Positions 1 to 8,462 of a stretch of DNA of 15,321 bases are shown piece after piece. Under the pieces are notes generated by a model. That model did not search any database, was not told the DNA's origin, and saw nothing but the letters and a program-made list of their open reading frames with translations. The first letter of the stretch is position 1, and every line of letters begins with the position of its first letter. The position numbers were made by a program, and so were the translations under genes. The DNA lies in assembly GCA_946647055.1 (NCBI GenBank), contig CAMPCT010000029.1, positions 1 to 15,321 on the forward strand, in the 5' to 3' direction. Source of the DNA: an uncultured Atopobium sp. GTDB taxonomy: Bacteria; Actinomycetota; Coriobacteriia; Coriobacteriales; Atopobiaceae.

Positions 1-168
1 CCGAGAATGCGACCTGTACCGGGTACGGCTCCGGATTTGCGACCTGTACCGGGGCTGAGGGGGCCCGCGGGGCCATCCGGGCCGGGTACGGCTCCGAGAA
101 TGCGACCTGTACCGGGTACGGCTCCGGAAAAGCGACCTGTACCGGGGATGAGGGGGCCCGCGGGGCCT
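1..168. repeat. 93-bp tandem repeat with internal 30-bp sub-repeats
   Basis: Two copies of a unit lie 93 bp apart (starting at 1 and 94) and match over about 75 bp, differing mainly at TTT versus AAA (about 36-38 versus 129-131) and GCT versus GAT. Within each unit the core GCGACCTGTACCGG occurs twice, 30 bp apart (9, 39, 102, 132). Two small dyads recur in each unit: GTACC-G-GGTAC (16-26 and 109-119) and the GC hairpin GGCCC-GCG-GGGCC (62-74 and 155-167). The array begins at the window edge, so its true length is unknown. It sits directly downstream of the leftward activase gene. It is probably an intergenic repeat family rather than coding sequence: a 76-codon frame across it (7-237) is only the repeat read as Pro/Gly-rich residues. 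Confidence 0.85.
155..167 (-). terminator. GC-rich hairpin downstream of the activase gene (possible terminator)
   Basis: GGCCC-GCG-GGGCC can form a 5-bp all-GC stem. It starts 11 bases beyond the stop codon of the leftward activase gene. No T-run follows in the direction of transcription, so it does not meet the usual picture of an intrinsic terminator. It is also part of the tandem repeat, with an identical copy at 62-74, so it may have another role. Confidence 0.3.
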
Positions 169-178
169 CCCAAGCAAG

Positions 179-3100
179 CTACTCGACGCCAGCCGCGCGC
201 TTGGCCTCCTCGATCCGTGCCAGCTGCTCGGGCGTAAGCTCGATGCCCGTGGTGCCGCAGCCCCGTGCCGCCGCAAAGGTGAAGTCGCCCTCGGGAGAGC
301 CGTTGATCTCACGGTCGCTGAGCTGTGAGCGCTTGGACTCGTCCACATAGGGCGACACGTAGGCCTCGGTGGGATCCTCGGGGTTCACCAGGCGGAACGC
401 TGCGCCCTCGTCACCGCGCTCGCGGGCCTCGCGCCAGTTCTCCTTGGCCACGCTGATCATGAGCTTGATGCGGTTGAGCTGGTTGACCTCGGACGCGCCG
501 GGGTCGTAGTCGACCGCGACGATGTTGCTCTCGGGATGCATCTGGCGCAGGCGCTTGATGACGGACTTGCCCACCACGTGGTTGGGCAGGCACGCGAACG
601 GCTGGGCGCACACGATGTTGGGCGTGCCGCACTCGATGAGGTCGCACATCTCGGCCGTGAGCAGCCACCCCTCGCCCATCGTGTTGCACAGCGACAGCAC
701 CTCGCTCGCCTTGTGGGCAAGCTCGAAGATGTCGACGGAGGGCTCGAAGCGCGTGGAGCGCTCGAGCATCCTGTCGATGGGCTTGCGCAGCCCCTCGACC
801 AAGCGGATGCCCGCCCAGTGCGTGAGGCGCGAGGTCCACTTGGTGCCCAGCTCGGCGTTGGTGTTGATGGCGTTGGTCATGCCAAAGAGGAAGAAGTCGA
901 GCAGGCCCGGGACGTTGGCCTCGCAGCCCTCGGACTCGATGACATGCACCAGGTCGTTGTTGGCCGTGGGATGGAACTTGACCAGGATCTCGCCCACCAC
1001 GCCCACGCGCGGCTTGGAGCGGTCGTTCACGAGCGGCAGCGCCTCGAACGCGTCGACCGTGTCCTGGCACAGCCGGTAGAAGGCGCGACCCGACGCCGTG
1101 GGCACCTCGGCGACCGCACGGGCCATGAGCTGGTCGTAGAGTGCGTTGGCTGCGCCTTCGTCCGCCTCGTAGGGACGGCAGCGGTACAGCAGCTGCATGA
1201 TGAGGTCGCCGTAGAGCAGGGCATGGGCGCACTTCATGAGCAGGCCCGGCTTGAGGATGTTGAAGCCGGGGTTCTTCTCGTCGAGGGCGCGTGCGACGGA
1301 CAGCGAGATGACGGGCACGTCGGGATGGCCGGCGTCCTTGAGCGCCTTGCGGATGAGGGCGATGTAGTTGGTGGCGCGGCAGCCGCCACCGGTCTGGCTG
1401 ATGAGGACGGCCGTGCGCGAGAGGTCGTAGCGGCCGCTCTCGATGGCCTCCATGATCTGGCCCGTGACCAGGATGGACGGGTAGCAGATGTCGTTGTTGA
1501 CGTACTTGAGGCCGGCCTCCACGGCGCCATGGTCCACCGACGGGAGCAGGACCGCGTTGTAGCCGTACCTCCTGAGGATCGCCTGGGCGAGCTCGAAGTG
1601 GATGGGCGCCATCTGCGGGCACAGGATGGTGTAGCCCTCCTCGCGCATCTCCTCGGTGAAGCGTGGCTTCTCCCATGCGGCGCTGCCCGCCTCGCGATAG
1701 ACGGGCACGTGGGTGGTGGTGTCGGTGTCGCGCACCTGCTCGAGCGTGCCGTCGGCGCGGTAGGTCTCCTGCGGCGCGACCTCGTGGGCGGTGCCGGCGG
1801 CGACGGCACGCTCCAGCTCGGCGCGCTGGTCGGCCAGGGCCGCCATGAGCGAGCGGATGCGGATGCGCGCGGCGCCCAGGTTGGAGACCTCGTCGATCTT
1901 GAGGACGGTGTAGATCTTGCCGGAGTTCTCGAGGATCTCCTGGACCTGGTCGGTGGTCAGGGCGTCGAGGCCGCAGCCAAAGCTGTTGAGCTGAATGAGG
2001 TCGAGGTCGTTGCGGGTGGCGACGAAGCGCGCGGCGCGATAGAGGCGCGAGTGGTACATCCACTGGTCGACCACGCGGATGGGCCGCTCGGGGCGCATCT
2101 TGTGCGAGACGCTGTCCTCGGTGAGCACGGCGAAGCCAAAGGAGTTGACCAGCTCCGGGATGGCATGGTTGATCTCGGGGTCGTTGTGGTAGGGACGGCC
2201 CGCCAGAACGATGCCGTGTGCGTCGTTCGCCTCGATCCAGGCCAGGGTCTCGTCGCCCTTCTCGCGCATGGCCTGCTTGAAGGCGAGGTCGGCCTCCCAG
2301 GCGGCGTCGACCGCGCGGTTGACCTCGGTGCGGGTGATGTGGCTGCCACGCACGCGGCCACGCCCCTCGGCGGCGTCGGACTCGCGCTGCACGGAGACCG
2401 TCTCGTACAGGCGGCGCTTGAGCTCGCGCTTGTTGTCATAGGGCAGGAAGGGGTTGAGGAACTCGACGTCCGGGCGCGAGAGCTCGTCGACGTTGAGGCC
2501 CAGCGCCTGCGGGTAGCTCATGACGATGGGGCAGTTGTAGTGGTTGCCCGCCGTCTTGTCCTCGCCGCGCTCCCAGCGGATGCAGGGCATCCAGATGAAG
2601 TCGACGTCCTTGTCGAGCAGGTTCATGATGTGGCCGTGTGACAGCTTGGCCGGGTAGCACACGGACTCGCTCGGCATGGACTCGATGCCCGCCTCGTAGA
2701 CCTTCTTGCTCGACTGGTCCGACAGCACCACCGAGAAGCCCAGCTGGGTGAAGAACGCGTGCCAGAAGGGATAGTTCTCGTAGATGTTGAGGGCGCGCGG
2801 GATGCCCACGGTACCGCGCGGCGCCATGCTGGGGTCGAGCACGGGACGGTCGAAGAGCAGCTCGTTCTTGAACTTGAAGAGGTTGGGGGCCTCGGTCTTC
2901 TGCTTCTTGTGGCCGGCGCCCTTCTCGCAGCGGTTGCCGGTGATGAAGCGGCGGCCACCGCCAAAGTCGTTGACCGTGAGCAGGCAGTTGTTGGAGCAGC
3001 GACCGCAGTGGACCTTGGTCTGCTTTGCCTGGAGCGCGTCGATCTCCTCGCGGGAGAGCAGCGCGGAGACGCCGTCCGCACCGGCGCGGTCGCGGGCGAG

Positions 3101-4897
3101 CAGGGCCGCCCCGTAGGCGCCCATGCAGCCGGCGATGTCGGGACGGATCACGTCGCGGCCGGTGAGCAGCTCGAAGGCGCGCAGCGTGGCGTCGCTCATG
3201 AAGGTGCCGCCCTGGACCACCACGTACTTGCCGATCTCGTCGAAGTCACGCAGCTTGATGACCTTGAACAGGGCGTTCTTGATGACGGAGTAGGACAGGC
3301 CGGAGGCGATGTCGCCCACGGTCGCGCCCTCCTTCTGCGCCTGCTTGACGCGCGAGTTCATGAAGACGGTGCAGCGGCTGCCCAGGTCGACGGGGTTCTC
3401 GGCGCGCACGGCCTCGGCCGCGAACTCCTCGACGCCCATGCCCATGGACACGGCGAAGCTCTCGATGAAGCTGCCGCAGCCCGAGGAGCAGGCCTCGTTG
3501 AGCATGATGTGCTCGATGACGCCCCTCTCGACCTGCAGGCACTTCATGTCCTGTCCGCCGATGTCGAGGATGAACTGGACGTCGGGCACGAAGGCCTTGG
3601 CGCCGCGCAGGTGCGCGACGGTCTCGATCTCGCCGGAGTCGGCGCGCAGGGCCTCGATGAGCAGGGCCTCGCCGTAGCCGGTCGTGGTGACGTGGCCGAT
3701 GGTGGCGTCCTCGGGCATGTGGTCGTAGAAGTCGTCCATGATGATGCGCGCGGTGCCCAGGACGTCGCCGTTGTTGTTGCCGTACCAGGTGTGCAGGAGC
3801 TGGCCGTCCTCGCCCACCATGGCGGCCTTCATGGTGGTGGAGCCGGCGTCGATGCCAATGAAGACGCGGCCGTGATAGCTGGCGAGGTCGCCACGCGGCA
3901 CCACCTGCGCGTCGTGGCGCTCCTTGAAGGCACGGTAGTCCTCCTCGGTGGCAAAGAGGGGGTCCAGGCGCTGGACCTCGGAGCCCTGGGTGTCGCCCAG
4001 GCTGTCGAGCGCGTCGATGACCTCGGCAAAGGTCACGTACTTGTCGGACTCGCCGGCAAGGGCCGCGCCGCACGCCACGAAGAGGTGCGCGTTCTGCGGC
4101 ACGATGCGGTGCTCCTCGTCGAGGGCGAGCGTCTCGTAGAAGCGATGGCGCAGCTCGGAGAGGTACTGCAGGGGGCCACCCAGGAAGGCGACGTGCCCGC
4201 GGATGGGATGGCCGCAGGCCAGGCCGCTCACGGTCTGGTTGGCGACGGACTGGAAGATCGAGGCGGCCACGTCGGCCGGCGCGGCGCCCTCGTTGAGCAG
4301 CGGCTGGACGTCGGACTTGGCAAAGACGCCGCAGCGGCTCGCGATGGGATAGATGTGCGTGGCGTCCTTCGCCAGCTCGTTCAGCCCGGAGGCGTCGGTG
4401 TGCAGCAGCGACGCCATCTGGTCGATGAAGGCGCCGGTGCCGCCCGCGCAGGTGCCGTTCATGCGCTGCTCGATGCCGTTGTCGAAGTAGATGATCTTGG
4501 CATCCTCGCCGCCCAGCTCGATGGCGCAGTCGGTCTCGGGGATGAGGGTCTCGACGGCGCGCTTCGAGGCGATGACCTCCTGGACGAACTCGAGGTCGAG
4601 CCACTTGGCCAGCAGCAGGCCGCCCGAGCCGGTGATGGACACGCGCAGGCGCGCGTCGCCAAAGACCTGCTCGGCAAGCTCGAAGAGCTCCTTCGCCGTG
4701 GCGCGGATGTCGGTGTGGTGGCGCTGGTAGTTGGCATAGCAGATGTTGGCGTCGTCATCGATGACGGCCAGCTTGACGGTGGTGGAGCCCACGTCGATGC
4801 CCAGGCGCAGGTGGGCGGACGCCCAGTCGCGGGCCTCGGCCGGGCGCAGCTCGGCGCCATTCTCGACCAGCTCGATGGCGTTGGTGATCTCAGTCAT
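179..4897 (-). CDS. Giant 2-hydroxyacyl-CoA dehydratase activase / dehydratase-like fusion protein
   Basis: This 1572-residue protein belongs to the large acyl-CoA dehydratase activase family. It contains two BcrAD/BadFG-type ATPase domains (about 31-290 and 345-605), each with an ASKHA phosphate loop (GIDVGSTTVK at 33, GIDAGSTTMK at 348) and a GGEDAK/GGQDMK motif. Each copy also has the two iron-sulfur cysteines of this family (C150 and C189; C470 and C509). A Cys-rich linker (C631, C634, C638, C657) follows. Then comes a DUF2229-like region (about 694-930) and an HgdB-like dehydratase-related region (about 1088 to the end). Homologous activases use ATP to inject an electron into a dehydratase; the physiological substrate of the long fused forms is not established. 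The start is fixed by AAGGAGGA (4903-4910), 5 nt before ATG. The start overlaps the TetR gene by 8 bp, which indicates an operon with translational coupling. It is probably cytoplasmic: no signal peptide was seen. Confidence 0.93.
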   Translation of the reverse strand: MTEITNAIELVENGAELRPAEARDWASAHLRLGIDVGSTTVKLAVIDDDANICYANYQRHHTDIRATAKELFELAEQVFGDARLRVSITGSGGLLLAKWLDLEFVQEVIASKRAVETLIPETDCAIELGGEDAKIIYFDNGIEQRMNGTCAGGTGAFIDQMASLLHTDASGLNELAKDATHIYPIASRCGVFAKSDVQPLLNEGAAPADVAASIFQSVANQTVSGLACGHPIRGHVAFLGGPLQYLSELRHRFYETLALDEEHRIVPQNAHLFVACGAALAGESDKYVTFAEVIDALDSLGDTQGSEVQRLDPLFATEEDYRAFKERHDAQVVPRGDLASYHGRVFIGIDAGSTTMKAAMVGEDGQLLHTWYGNNNGDVLGTARIIMDDFYDHMPEDATIGHVTTTGYGEALLIEALRADSGEIETVAHLRGAKAFVPDVQFILDIGGQDMKCLQVERGVIEHIMLNEACSSGCGSFIESFAVSMGMGVEEFAAEAVRAENPVDLGSRCTVFMNSRVKQAQKEGATVGDIASGLSYSVIKNALFKVIKLRDFDEIGKYVVVQGGTFMSDATLRAFELLTGRDVIRPDIAGCMGAYGAALLARDRAGADGVSALLSREEIDALQAKQTKVHCGRCSNNCLLTVNDFGGGRRFITGNRCEKGAGHKKQKTEAPNLFKFKNELLFDRPVLDPSMAPRGTVGIPRALNIYENYPFWHAFFTQLGFSVVLSDQSSKKVYEAGIESMPSESVCYPAKLSHGHIMNLLDKDVDFIWMPCIRWERGEDKTAGNHYNCPIVMSYPQALGLNVDELSRPDVEFLNPFLPYDNKRELKRRLYETVSVQRESDAAEGRGRVRGSHITRTEVNRAVDAAWEADLAFKQAMREKGDETLAWIEANDAHGIVLAGRPYHNDPEINHAIPELVNSFGFAVLTEDSVSHKMRPERPIRVVDQWMYHSRLYRAARFVATRNDLDLIQLNSFGCGLDALTTDQVQEILENSGKIYTVLKIDEVSNLGAARIRIRSLMAALADQRAELERAVAAGTAHEVAPQETYRADGTLEQVRDTDTTTHVPVYREAGSAAWEKPRFTEEMREEGYTILCPQMAPIHFELAQAILRRYGYNAVLLPSVDHGAVEAGLKYVNNDICYPSILVTGQIMEAIESGRYDLSRTAVLISQTGGGCRATNYIALIRKALKDAGHPDVPVISLSVARALDEKNPGFNILKPGLLMKCAHALLYGDLIMQLLYRCRPYEADEGAANALYDQLMARAVAEVPTASGRAFYRLCQDTVDAFEALPLVNDRSKPRVGVVGEILVKFHPTANNDLVHVIESEGCEANVPGLLDFFLFGMTNAINTNAELGTKWTSRLTHWAGIRLVEGLRKPIDRMLERSTRFEPSVDIFELAHKASEVLSLCNTMGEGWLLTAEMCDLIECGTPNIVCAQPFACLPNHVVGKSVIKRLRQMHPESNIVAVDYDPGASEVNQLNRIKLMISVAKENWREARERGDEGAAFRLVNPEDPTEAYVSPYVDESKRSQLSDREINGSPEGDFTFAAARGCGTTGIELTPEQLARIEEAKRAAGVE

Positions 4898-5573
4898 CAG
4901 AATCCTCCTTCATCTGCATGAGCGCGAGCCCATACGCGGGGACGTTGATGTTCAGGGGGTGCCCGTACAGGTCGCCGGGACGGACGAAGGCGAGCAGCGT
5001 CATGATGCGCGCCATGGCCTGGGGGGTCTCGTGCATGCCACCGTCGAGCCACTCGGCGATGACGCCCACCTCGGCGGAGATCACGTACGAGACGTAGTAG
5101 TCGAGGAAGCGCCCGGCGGCTCGGGTGTCGAGGCCCTCGAGGGCGCGGCCGATGACGGCGCTGTGGATGGCCTCCTTGATGCGCGGGGCAAACGAGGGGT
5201 CGCCGCCCACGCCCATGAGCGCCGCATAGAGACGACCGTGCTCGACGATGTGGTCGAGGAGCTCGACCAAGCCGGGGCAGGGCTCGTGCGCGTCAAGGCA
5301 GGCGTGCAGCTCGTCCAGATGCGTCTGCGTGACGCGCGTCACATGGCAGACGAGCTCCGCGAGCAGGTTGTCCTCGGTACTGGCGACGAGGTCGGAGATG
5401 TCGCGGAAATGGGAGTAGAACGTGCGCCGCGTGATGCCCGCGCGCACCGCCACAGCAGTGACGGTGACACGGGAGAGGTCACCAGCGGCAGCTATCTCGT
5501 CGGCCAGGGCCAGGACGAGTGCGTGGCGCGTGCGGAGCGATCGTCGGTCGGTACTCGATGCGGTGGGGGCCAC
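4890..5573 (-). CDS. TetR/AcrR-family transcriptional regulator
   Basis: This 227-residue protein has a typical TetR N-terminal helix-turn-helix at about residues 15-62, including TVTAVAVRAGITRRTFYSHF, followed by a helical ligand-binding and dimerisation region. I chose the GTG at 5571-5573 because GGAAGGAG (5578-5585) lies 4 nt upstream and because the TetR fold begins shortly afterwards. The open frame continues upstream to 5873, but that extension runs through the operator-like repeats and has no family character. The gene ends inside the first codons of the giant activase, so the two are co-transcribed. The regulator probably controls its own operon by binding the repeats at 5605-5652, and the effector is unknown (an acyl-CoA or fatty acid is a guess from context). 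The family is certain; the specific role is inference. Confidence 0.9.
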   Translation of the reverse strand: MAPTASSTDRRSLRTRHALVLALADEIAAAGDLSRVTVTAVAVRAGITRRTFYSHFRDISDLVASTEDNLLAELVCHVTRVTQTHLDELHACLDAHEPCPGLVELLDHIVEHGRLYAALMGVGGDPSFAPRIKEAIHSAVIGRALEGLDTRAAGRFLDYYVSYVISAEVGVIAEWLDGGMHETPQAMARIMTLLAFVRPGDLYGHPLNINVPAYGLALMQMKEDSDD

Positions 5574-5604
5574 GGGGCTCCTTCCCTCTTGTTCCTTCAC
5601 AATG

Positions 5605-5652
5605 TGTGCAGTATTGCACAGGGTGGGAAGTATTGCACACCGTGGGAAATAT
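5605..5652 (-). promoter_or_regulatory. Candidate TetR operator: inverted and direct repeats
   Basis: TGTGCA-GTAT-TGCACA (5605-5620) is a perfect 6-bp inverted repeat. Overlapping it are two 19-bp direct repeats, AGTATTGCACAGGGTGGGA (5610-5628) and AGTATTGCACACCGTGGGA (5629-5647), and the beginning of a degenerate third copy (5648 onward). The array ends about 31 bases upstream of the regulator's GTG start. On the leftward strand the copies contain AATACT, and a TTGGTT lies upstream, so the array may cover the promoter, although the spacing of these boxes is poor. Autoregulation by the adjacent TetR protein is the simplest reading. The array is 135 bp or more from the divergent serine hydrolase gene, which could also be affected. 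Confidence 0.6.
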
Positions 5653-5787
5653 GAACCAAGAACTCTCCCCATCTCCACAGCGGAAAACATGACCGCACCA
5701 CAATCACCGTGGGCTTTTTGCGCAGCGTGCCAATTCCGGCGCCCAAGATGCGACAATGCGACGCTGTACCACAGAAAGGGATGATGG

Positions 5788-6912
5788 ATGGCAAAGGACG
5801 CACAGGGCGCACACCTCAAGGCGGGCGGGAAGGCACCCACCCCGCAGCCCGCGCATGCCAAGGTCCCCGACAACCCCTACCTCGTCGCCGCCCAGGAAGC
5901 CCAACGCAACCAGCGTGGCGTGAGCATCATCTGTGGGGTCCTGGTGGTCATCGCGATCGCGATCACCGGCGTCATGGCGATTGTGCACCCAGCGGACGAC
6001 GAGCCTGAGGTCGCCCTCGAGTCTCCCCTCGAGATGTCGCTGGGACCCGCCCTCCTCCCGCTGGACGGCATCGCCCAGCGCTCCGCCGCATCGGCCGAGC
6101 AGATCCTGTGGGACGCCGACCCCGAGAACATCCACACCGAGGCTGACGCCACGCTCGAGACCGCGACCTCGGCGCAGGGCGTCACGTCGAACGCCCCCGA
6201 GGGCTTCGTGCAGACGAGCGCCTCGGCCCAGCTCGACCAGGCCATCGCCGACTTCGAGGCCCGTGGCTACGTGCTGGGGTTTGCCCTGGTCGACGTCGAG
6301 ACGGGCCGCTCGATCGCCTACAACGCGGACGAGCCGCGCTATCCCGCCAGTTCCATCAAGGCCGCGTTCTGCACCTTCGTGTACGAGACCAACGGGCCGG
6401 TCAGCGAGGGGGCCGTCAAGACCTGCATCATCGACTCGAGCAACGAGGCCTACCACTCGCTCATCCGCACCTACGGGCAGCAGCCCTTCAGCGAGTGGCT
6501 CATGCCCATGGCGCCCAATGCCGCCGGCAACGCGGCCGCCCACTTCTATCCCTGGATCAGTCCCAACGAGTTCCTGGTCGTCTGGCAGGAAATCTACCGC
6601 TACTGCTCGAGCGACGAGCCCGGCGCAGCCGAGCTTGCCGGCTATCTGGGCAGCACGACAACCACTGCCTGGGGCGAGCTCTTCCGTGGTGACTGGGAGG
6701 TGTGGGCCAAGGCCGGCTGGTACCCCAGCACCGCCGAGCGCGCCACCTGCGACTGCGGCGTGGTCTTCAGCGACTGCGGCCCCTACGTGGTGGTGGTCAT
6801 GAGCGACGCGCCCGAGGACTTCGAGGCGCTCAAGCCCGTGCTCGACGCCCTCAACGTCGCCCACGGAAAGATGTGCGGCGGCTCGACGGACTCGAGACTT
6901 CTGGCTGCGTGA
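5788..6912 (+). CDS. Membrane-anchored serine hydrolase, class A beta-lactamase/PBP-like fold
   Basis: This 374-residue protein has a short cytoplasmic N-terminal segment and one transmembrane helix (about 45-66). A low-complexity linker follows, and then an extracytoplasmic domain from about residue 145. The domain carries the three active-site signatures of penicillin-recognising serine hydrolases: SxxK as S188-S-I-K191, SxN as S217-S-N219, and K308-A-G310 in place of KTG. It also contains several cysteines (C195, C213, C273, C321, C323, C330). The family includes beta-lactamases, D,D-peptidases and cell-wall amidases or esterases; which activity this one has cannot be read from sequence. 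The N-terminal anchor and long linker favour a cell-wall role over a secreted beta-lactamase. ATG 5788 is preceded by AAAGGG (5775-5780). Two nearby upstream ATGs (5781, 5784) are out of frame. It is divergent from the TetR operon and ends 12 bp from the convergent araD-like gene with no clear terminator. Confidence 0.82.
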   Translation: MAKDAQGAHLKAGGKAPTPQPAHAKVPDNPYLVAAQEAQRNQRGVSIICGVLVVIAIAITGVMAIVHPADDEPEVALESPLEMSLGPALLPLDGIAQRSAASAEQILWDADPENIHTEADATLETATSAQGVTSNAPEGFVQTSASAQLDQAIADFEARGYVLGFALVDVETGRSIAYNADEPRYPASSIKAAFCTFVYETNGPVSEGAVKTCIIDSSNEAYHSLIRTYGQQPFSEWLMPMAPNAAGNAAAHFYPWISPNEFLVVWQEIYRYCSSDEPGAAELAGYLGSTTTTAWGELFRGDWEVWAKAGWYPSTAERATCDCGVVFSDCGPYVVVVMSDAPEDFEALKPVLDALNVAHGKMCGGSTDSRLLAA

Positions 6913-6924
6913 TCGGCCCCGACC

Positions 6925-7620
6925 TCACACCTGGCCGTAGTAGGCGTTGGGTCCGTGCTTGCGCAGGTAGTGCTTGTCCTGCAGGTACTGTGGGGCAAGC
7001 GAGGCCTGCGGGTCGCGCGAGACCAGCTCGGTGAGCGTGGCCATCTTGGCGACCTCCTCGAGCACCACCGCGTGGTAGACGGCGTCGGCCGGGTCGCTCC
7101 CCCAGGCGAAGGGCCCGTGGTTGCGCACCAGGCAACCGGGCACGGCGCGCGTGTCGAGCCCCTCGAAGCCCTCGGCGATGACCACGCCGGTGTTGCGCTC
7201 GTAGGCGCTCGTGATCTCGTCGTCGGTGAGGCCTCGCATGCAGGGGATCTCGCCGTAGAAGTAGTCGGCGTGCGTGGTGCCGTAGCACGGGATGGCACGG
7301 CCTGCCTGGGCCCAGGCGACAGCCCAGGTCGAGTGCGTGTGCACGATGCCGCCCACCTCGGGGAAGGCCTGGTAGAGCACCGCATGCGTGGGCGTGTCGG
7401 AGCTGGGGCGCAGCTGCCCCTCCACCACGTTGCCCTCGAGGTCGCACACGACCATGTCGTCTGGCGCGAGGTCCTCGTAGGACACGCCGCTTGGCTTGAT
7501 CACGAAGAGCCCGCGCTCGCGGTCGATGCCGCTCACGTTTCCCCAGGTGAAGGTGACCAGCCCGTAGCGCGGCAGGTCCATGTTGGCCTCGTAGACCCTC
7601 TTCTTAAGCTTCTTGAGCAT
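6925..7620 (-). CDS. araD: L-ribulose-5-phosphate 4-epimerase (class II aldolase family)
   Basis: This 231-residue protein is full length for the AraD/UlaF/SgbE family, which interconverts L-ribulose 5-phosphate and D-xylulose 5-phosphate by retro-aldol cleavage in the cytoplasm. The metal ligands known from the E. coli enzyme have counterparts here: D75 in SSDTPTH, H94 and H96 in HTH, and H168 in RNHGPF. The catalytic D119 (HADYF) and the C-terminal tyrosine (Y227 or Y228 in NAYYGQ) are also present. The start has GGGAAGGA upstream, and only 12 nt separate it from the stop of the amidohydrolase gene, so the two form an operon. AraA and AraB are not in the window, so the product could serve L-arabinose, L-ascorbate or another pentose route. 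The chemistry is well supported and the pathway less so. Confidence 0.92.
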   Translation of the reverse strand: MLKKLKKRVYEANMDLPRYGLVTFTWGNVSGIDRERGLFVIKPSGVSYEDLAPDDMVVCDLEGNVVEGQLRPSSDTPTHAVLYQAFPEVGGIVHTHSTWAVAWAQAGRAIPCYGTTHADYFYGEIPCMRGLTDDEITSAYERNTGVVIAEGFEGLDTRAVPGCLVRNHGPFAWGSDPADAVYHAVVLEEVAKMATLTELVSRDPQASLAPQYLQDKHYLRKHGPNAYYGQV

Positions 7621-7632
7621 GTCAGTCCTTCC

Positions 7633-8433
7633 CTAGCGCCCGATCTCGCAGTCCAGCCAGCGTTCGGCGTTGCGCCAGCACATGCGCTCGTAGTCGGCCT
7701 CCGAGAAGCCCAGCGCGCGGAACCGCGCGTACTCCTCGCCCGGGCTCCACATGGGGAAGTCCGAGCCAAACATGATGCGGTCGGGGCCGTAGATCTCGCA
7801 CAGCTCGCGGGTGCGGCGCTGCCCGAGGTAGCGCATGGAGCTGGACACGTCCAGGAAGCAGCTCTCGTCCTCCATGTACTCGAGCGCCAGGTCCTGCACC
7901 GACCACCCGCCAAAGTGCGCGGCGCACACGCGCAGCCGCGGGAACTCGTGCAGGATGCGCTTGGTGCGACTGGGGTGCGAGAAGTCGTAGCGGTAGTCGC
8001 CGCAGTGGATGAGCAGGGCAAGGCCGCGCTGCTCGCACAGCTCGTAGAGGTGCATGAGGCGCGGGTCGTCCATGTCGACGCGCTGGGTGTCCGGATGCAG
8101 CTTGACGCCGCGCAGGCCGAGCGCCATGGCGCGGTCCAGCTCGCCGGCCATGTCCTCGAAGTCCTGGTGCATGGCGGCCAGTCCCACGAGCGTGTCGTCA
8201 GCCGCGCAGGCCCCGGCGATGAAGTCGTTGATCGAGGTCACCGTGGTCGGCTTGACCGCCACCGAGCACACCACGCTGTGCGTGACGGGCGAGGCGTCCC
8301 TCATGGCGCGCAGGCGGTCGACGGAGCCATCGAGTCCCTCCATGGGCACGAGGTAGAACTGGCCCACGCTCTCGGTCGCCTTCTGCGAGATCTTGTCGGG
8401 GTAGATGTGCACGTGGTTGTCGACGATCGCCAT
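7633..8433 (-). CDS. Amidohydrolase-family metal-dependent hydrolase (amidohydrolase_2 / COG2159 type)
   Basis: The 266-residue TIM-barrel protein has the metal-site pattern of amidohydrolase_2 enzymes: H7-x-H9 in NHVHIY, H113 in GVKLHPD, H143 in LIHCGDYRYD, H173 in AAHFGG and D225 in FGSDFPMW. Members of this superfamily hydrolyse lactones, amides or esters, or decarboxylate acids, and the substrate cannot be read from these motifs. The ATG at 8431-8433 is chosen because AAGGAGG lies about 5 nt upstream and the HxH strand begins at residue 7; the open frame extends to 8538 without family character. It is the first gene of an operon with the AraD-like epimerase and divergent from the GH43 gene. 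A sugar-lactone hydrolase would fit that setting, by analogy with fucono- and rhamnonolactonases of the same superfamily; this is inference. Confidence 0.85.
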   Translation of the reverse strand: MAIVDNHVHIYPDKISQKATESVGQFYLVPMEGLDGSVDRLRAMRDASPVTHSVVCSVAVKPTTVTSINDFIAGACAADDTLVGLAAMHQDFEDMAGELDRAMALGLRGVKLHPDTQRVDMDDPRLMHLYELCEQRGLALLIHCGDYRYDFSHPSRTKRILHEFPRLRVCAAHFGGWSVQDLALEYMEDESCFLDVSSSMRYLGQRRTRELCEIYGPDRIMFGSDFPMWSPGEEYARFRALGFSEADYERMCWRNAERWLDCEIGR

Positions 8434-8462
8434 TGCGCCTCCTTGCGGTCTCATGCCGCGAC

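Noticed and set aside
7..237. 76-codon rightward frame with Pro/Gly-rich repeats
   Set aside because: It is the tandem nucleotide repeat read in one frame and runs into the end of the activase gene; it has no family character.
536..4921. Very long open frames (701 and 720 codons) on the strand opposite the activase gene
   Set aside because: They mirror the codon structure of the real gene in high-GC DNA, have His/Asp/Val/Gly-rich composition with no domain, and lack proper ribosome binding sites.
4965..4975. GTACAGGTCGC, an 11-base match to the repeat core, inside the TetR gene
   Set aside because: It lies in well-explained coding sequence (LYGHPL region) and the surrounding bases do not match the repeat.
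5574..5873. N-terminal extension of the TetR gene by about 100 codons
   Set aside because: It would cover the operator-like repeats, has no TetR-like sequence, and the GTG at 5573 has a much better ribosome binding site.
5704..6864. 386-codon frame opposite the serine hydrolase
   Set aside because: It is a composition-driven shadow of the real gene, which has TM, SxxK, SxN and KxG motifs and a good ribosome binding site.
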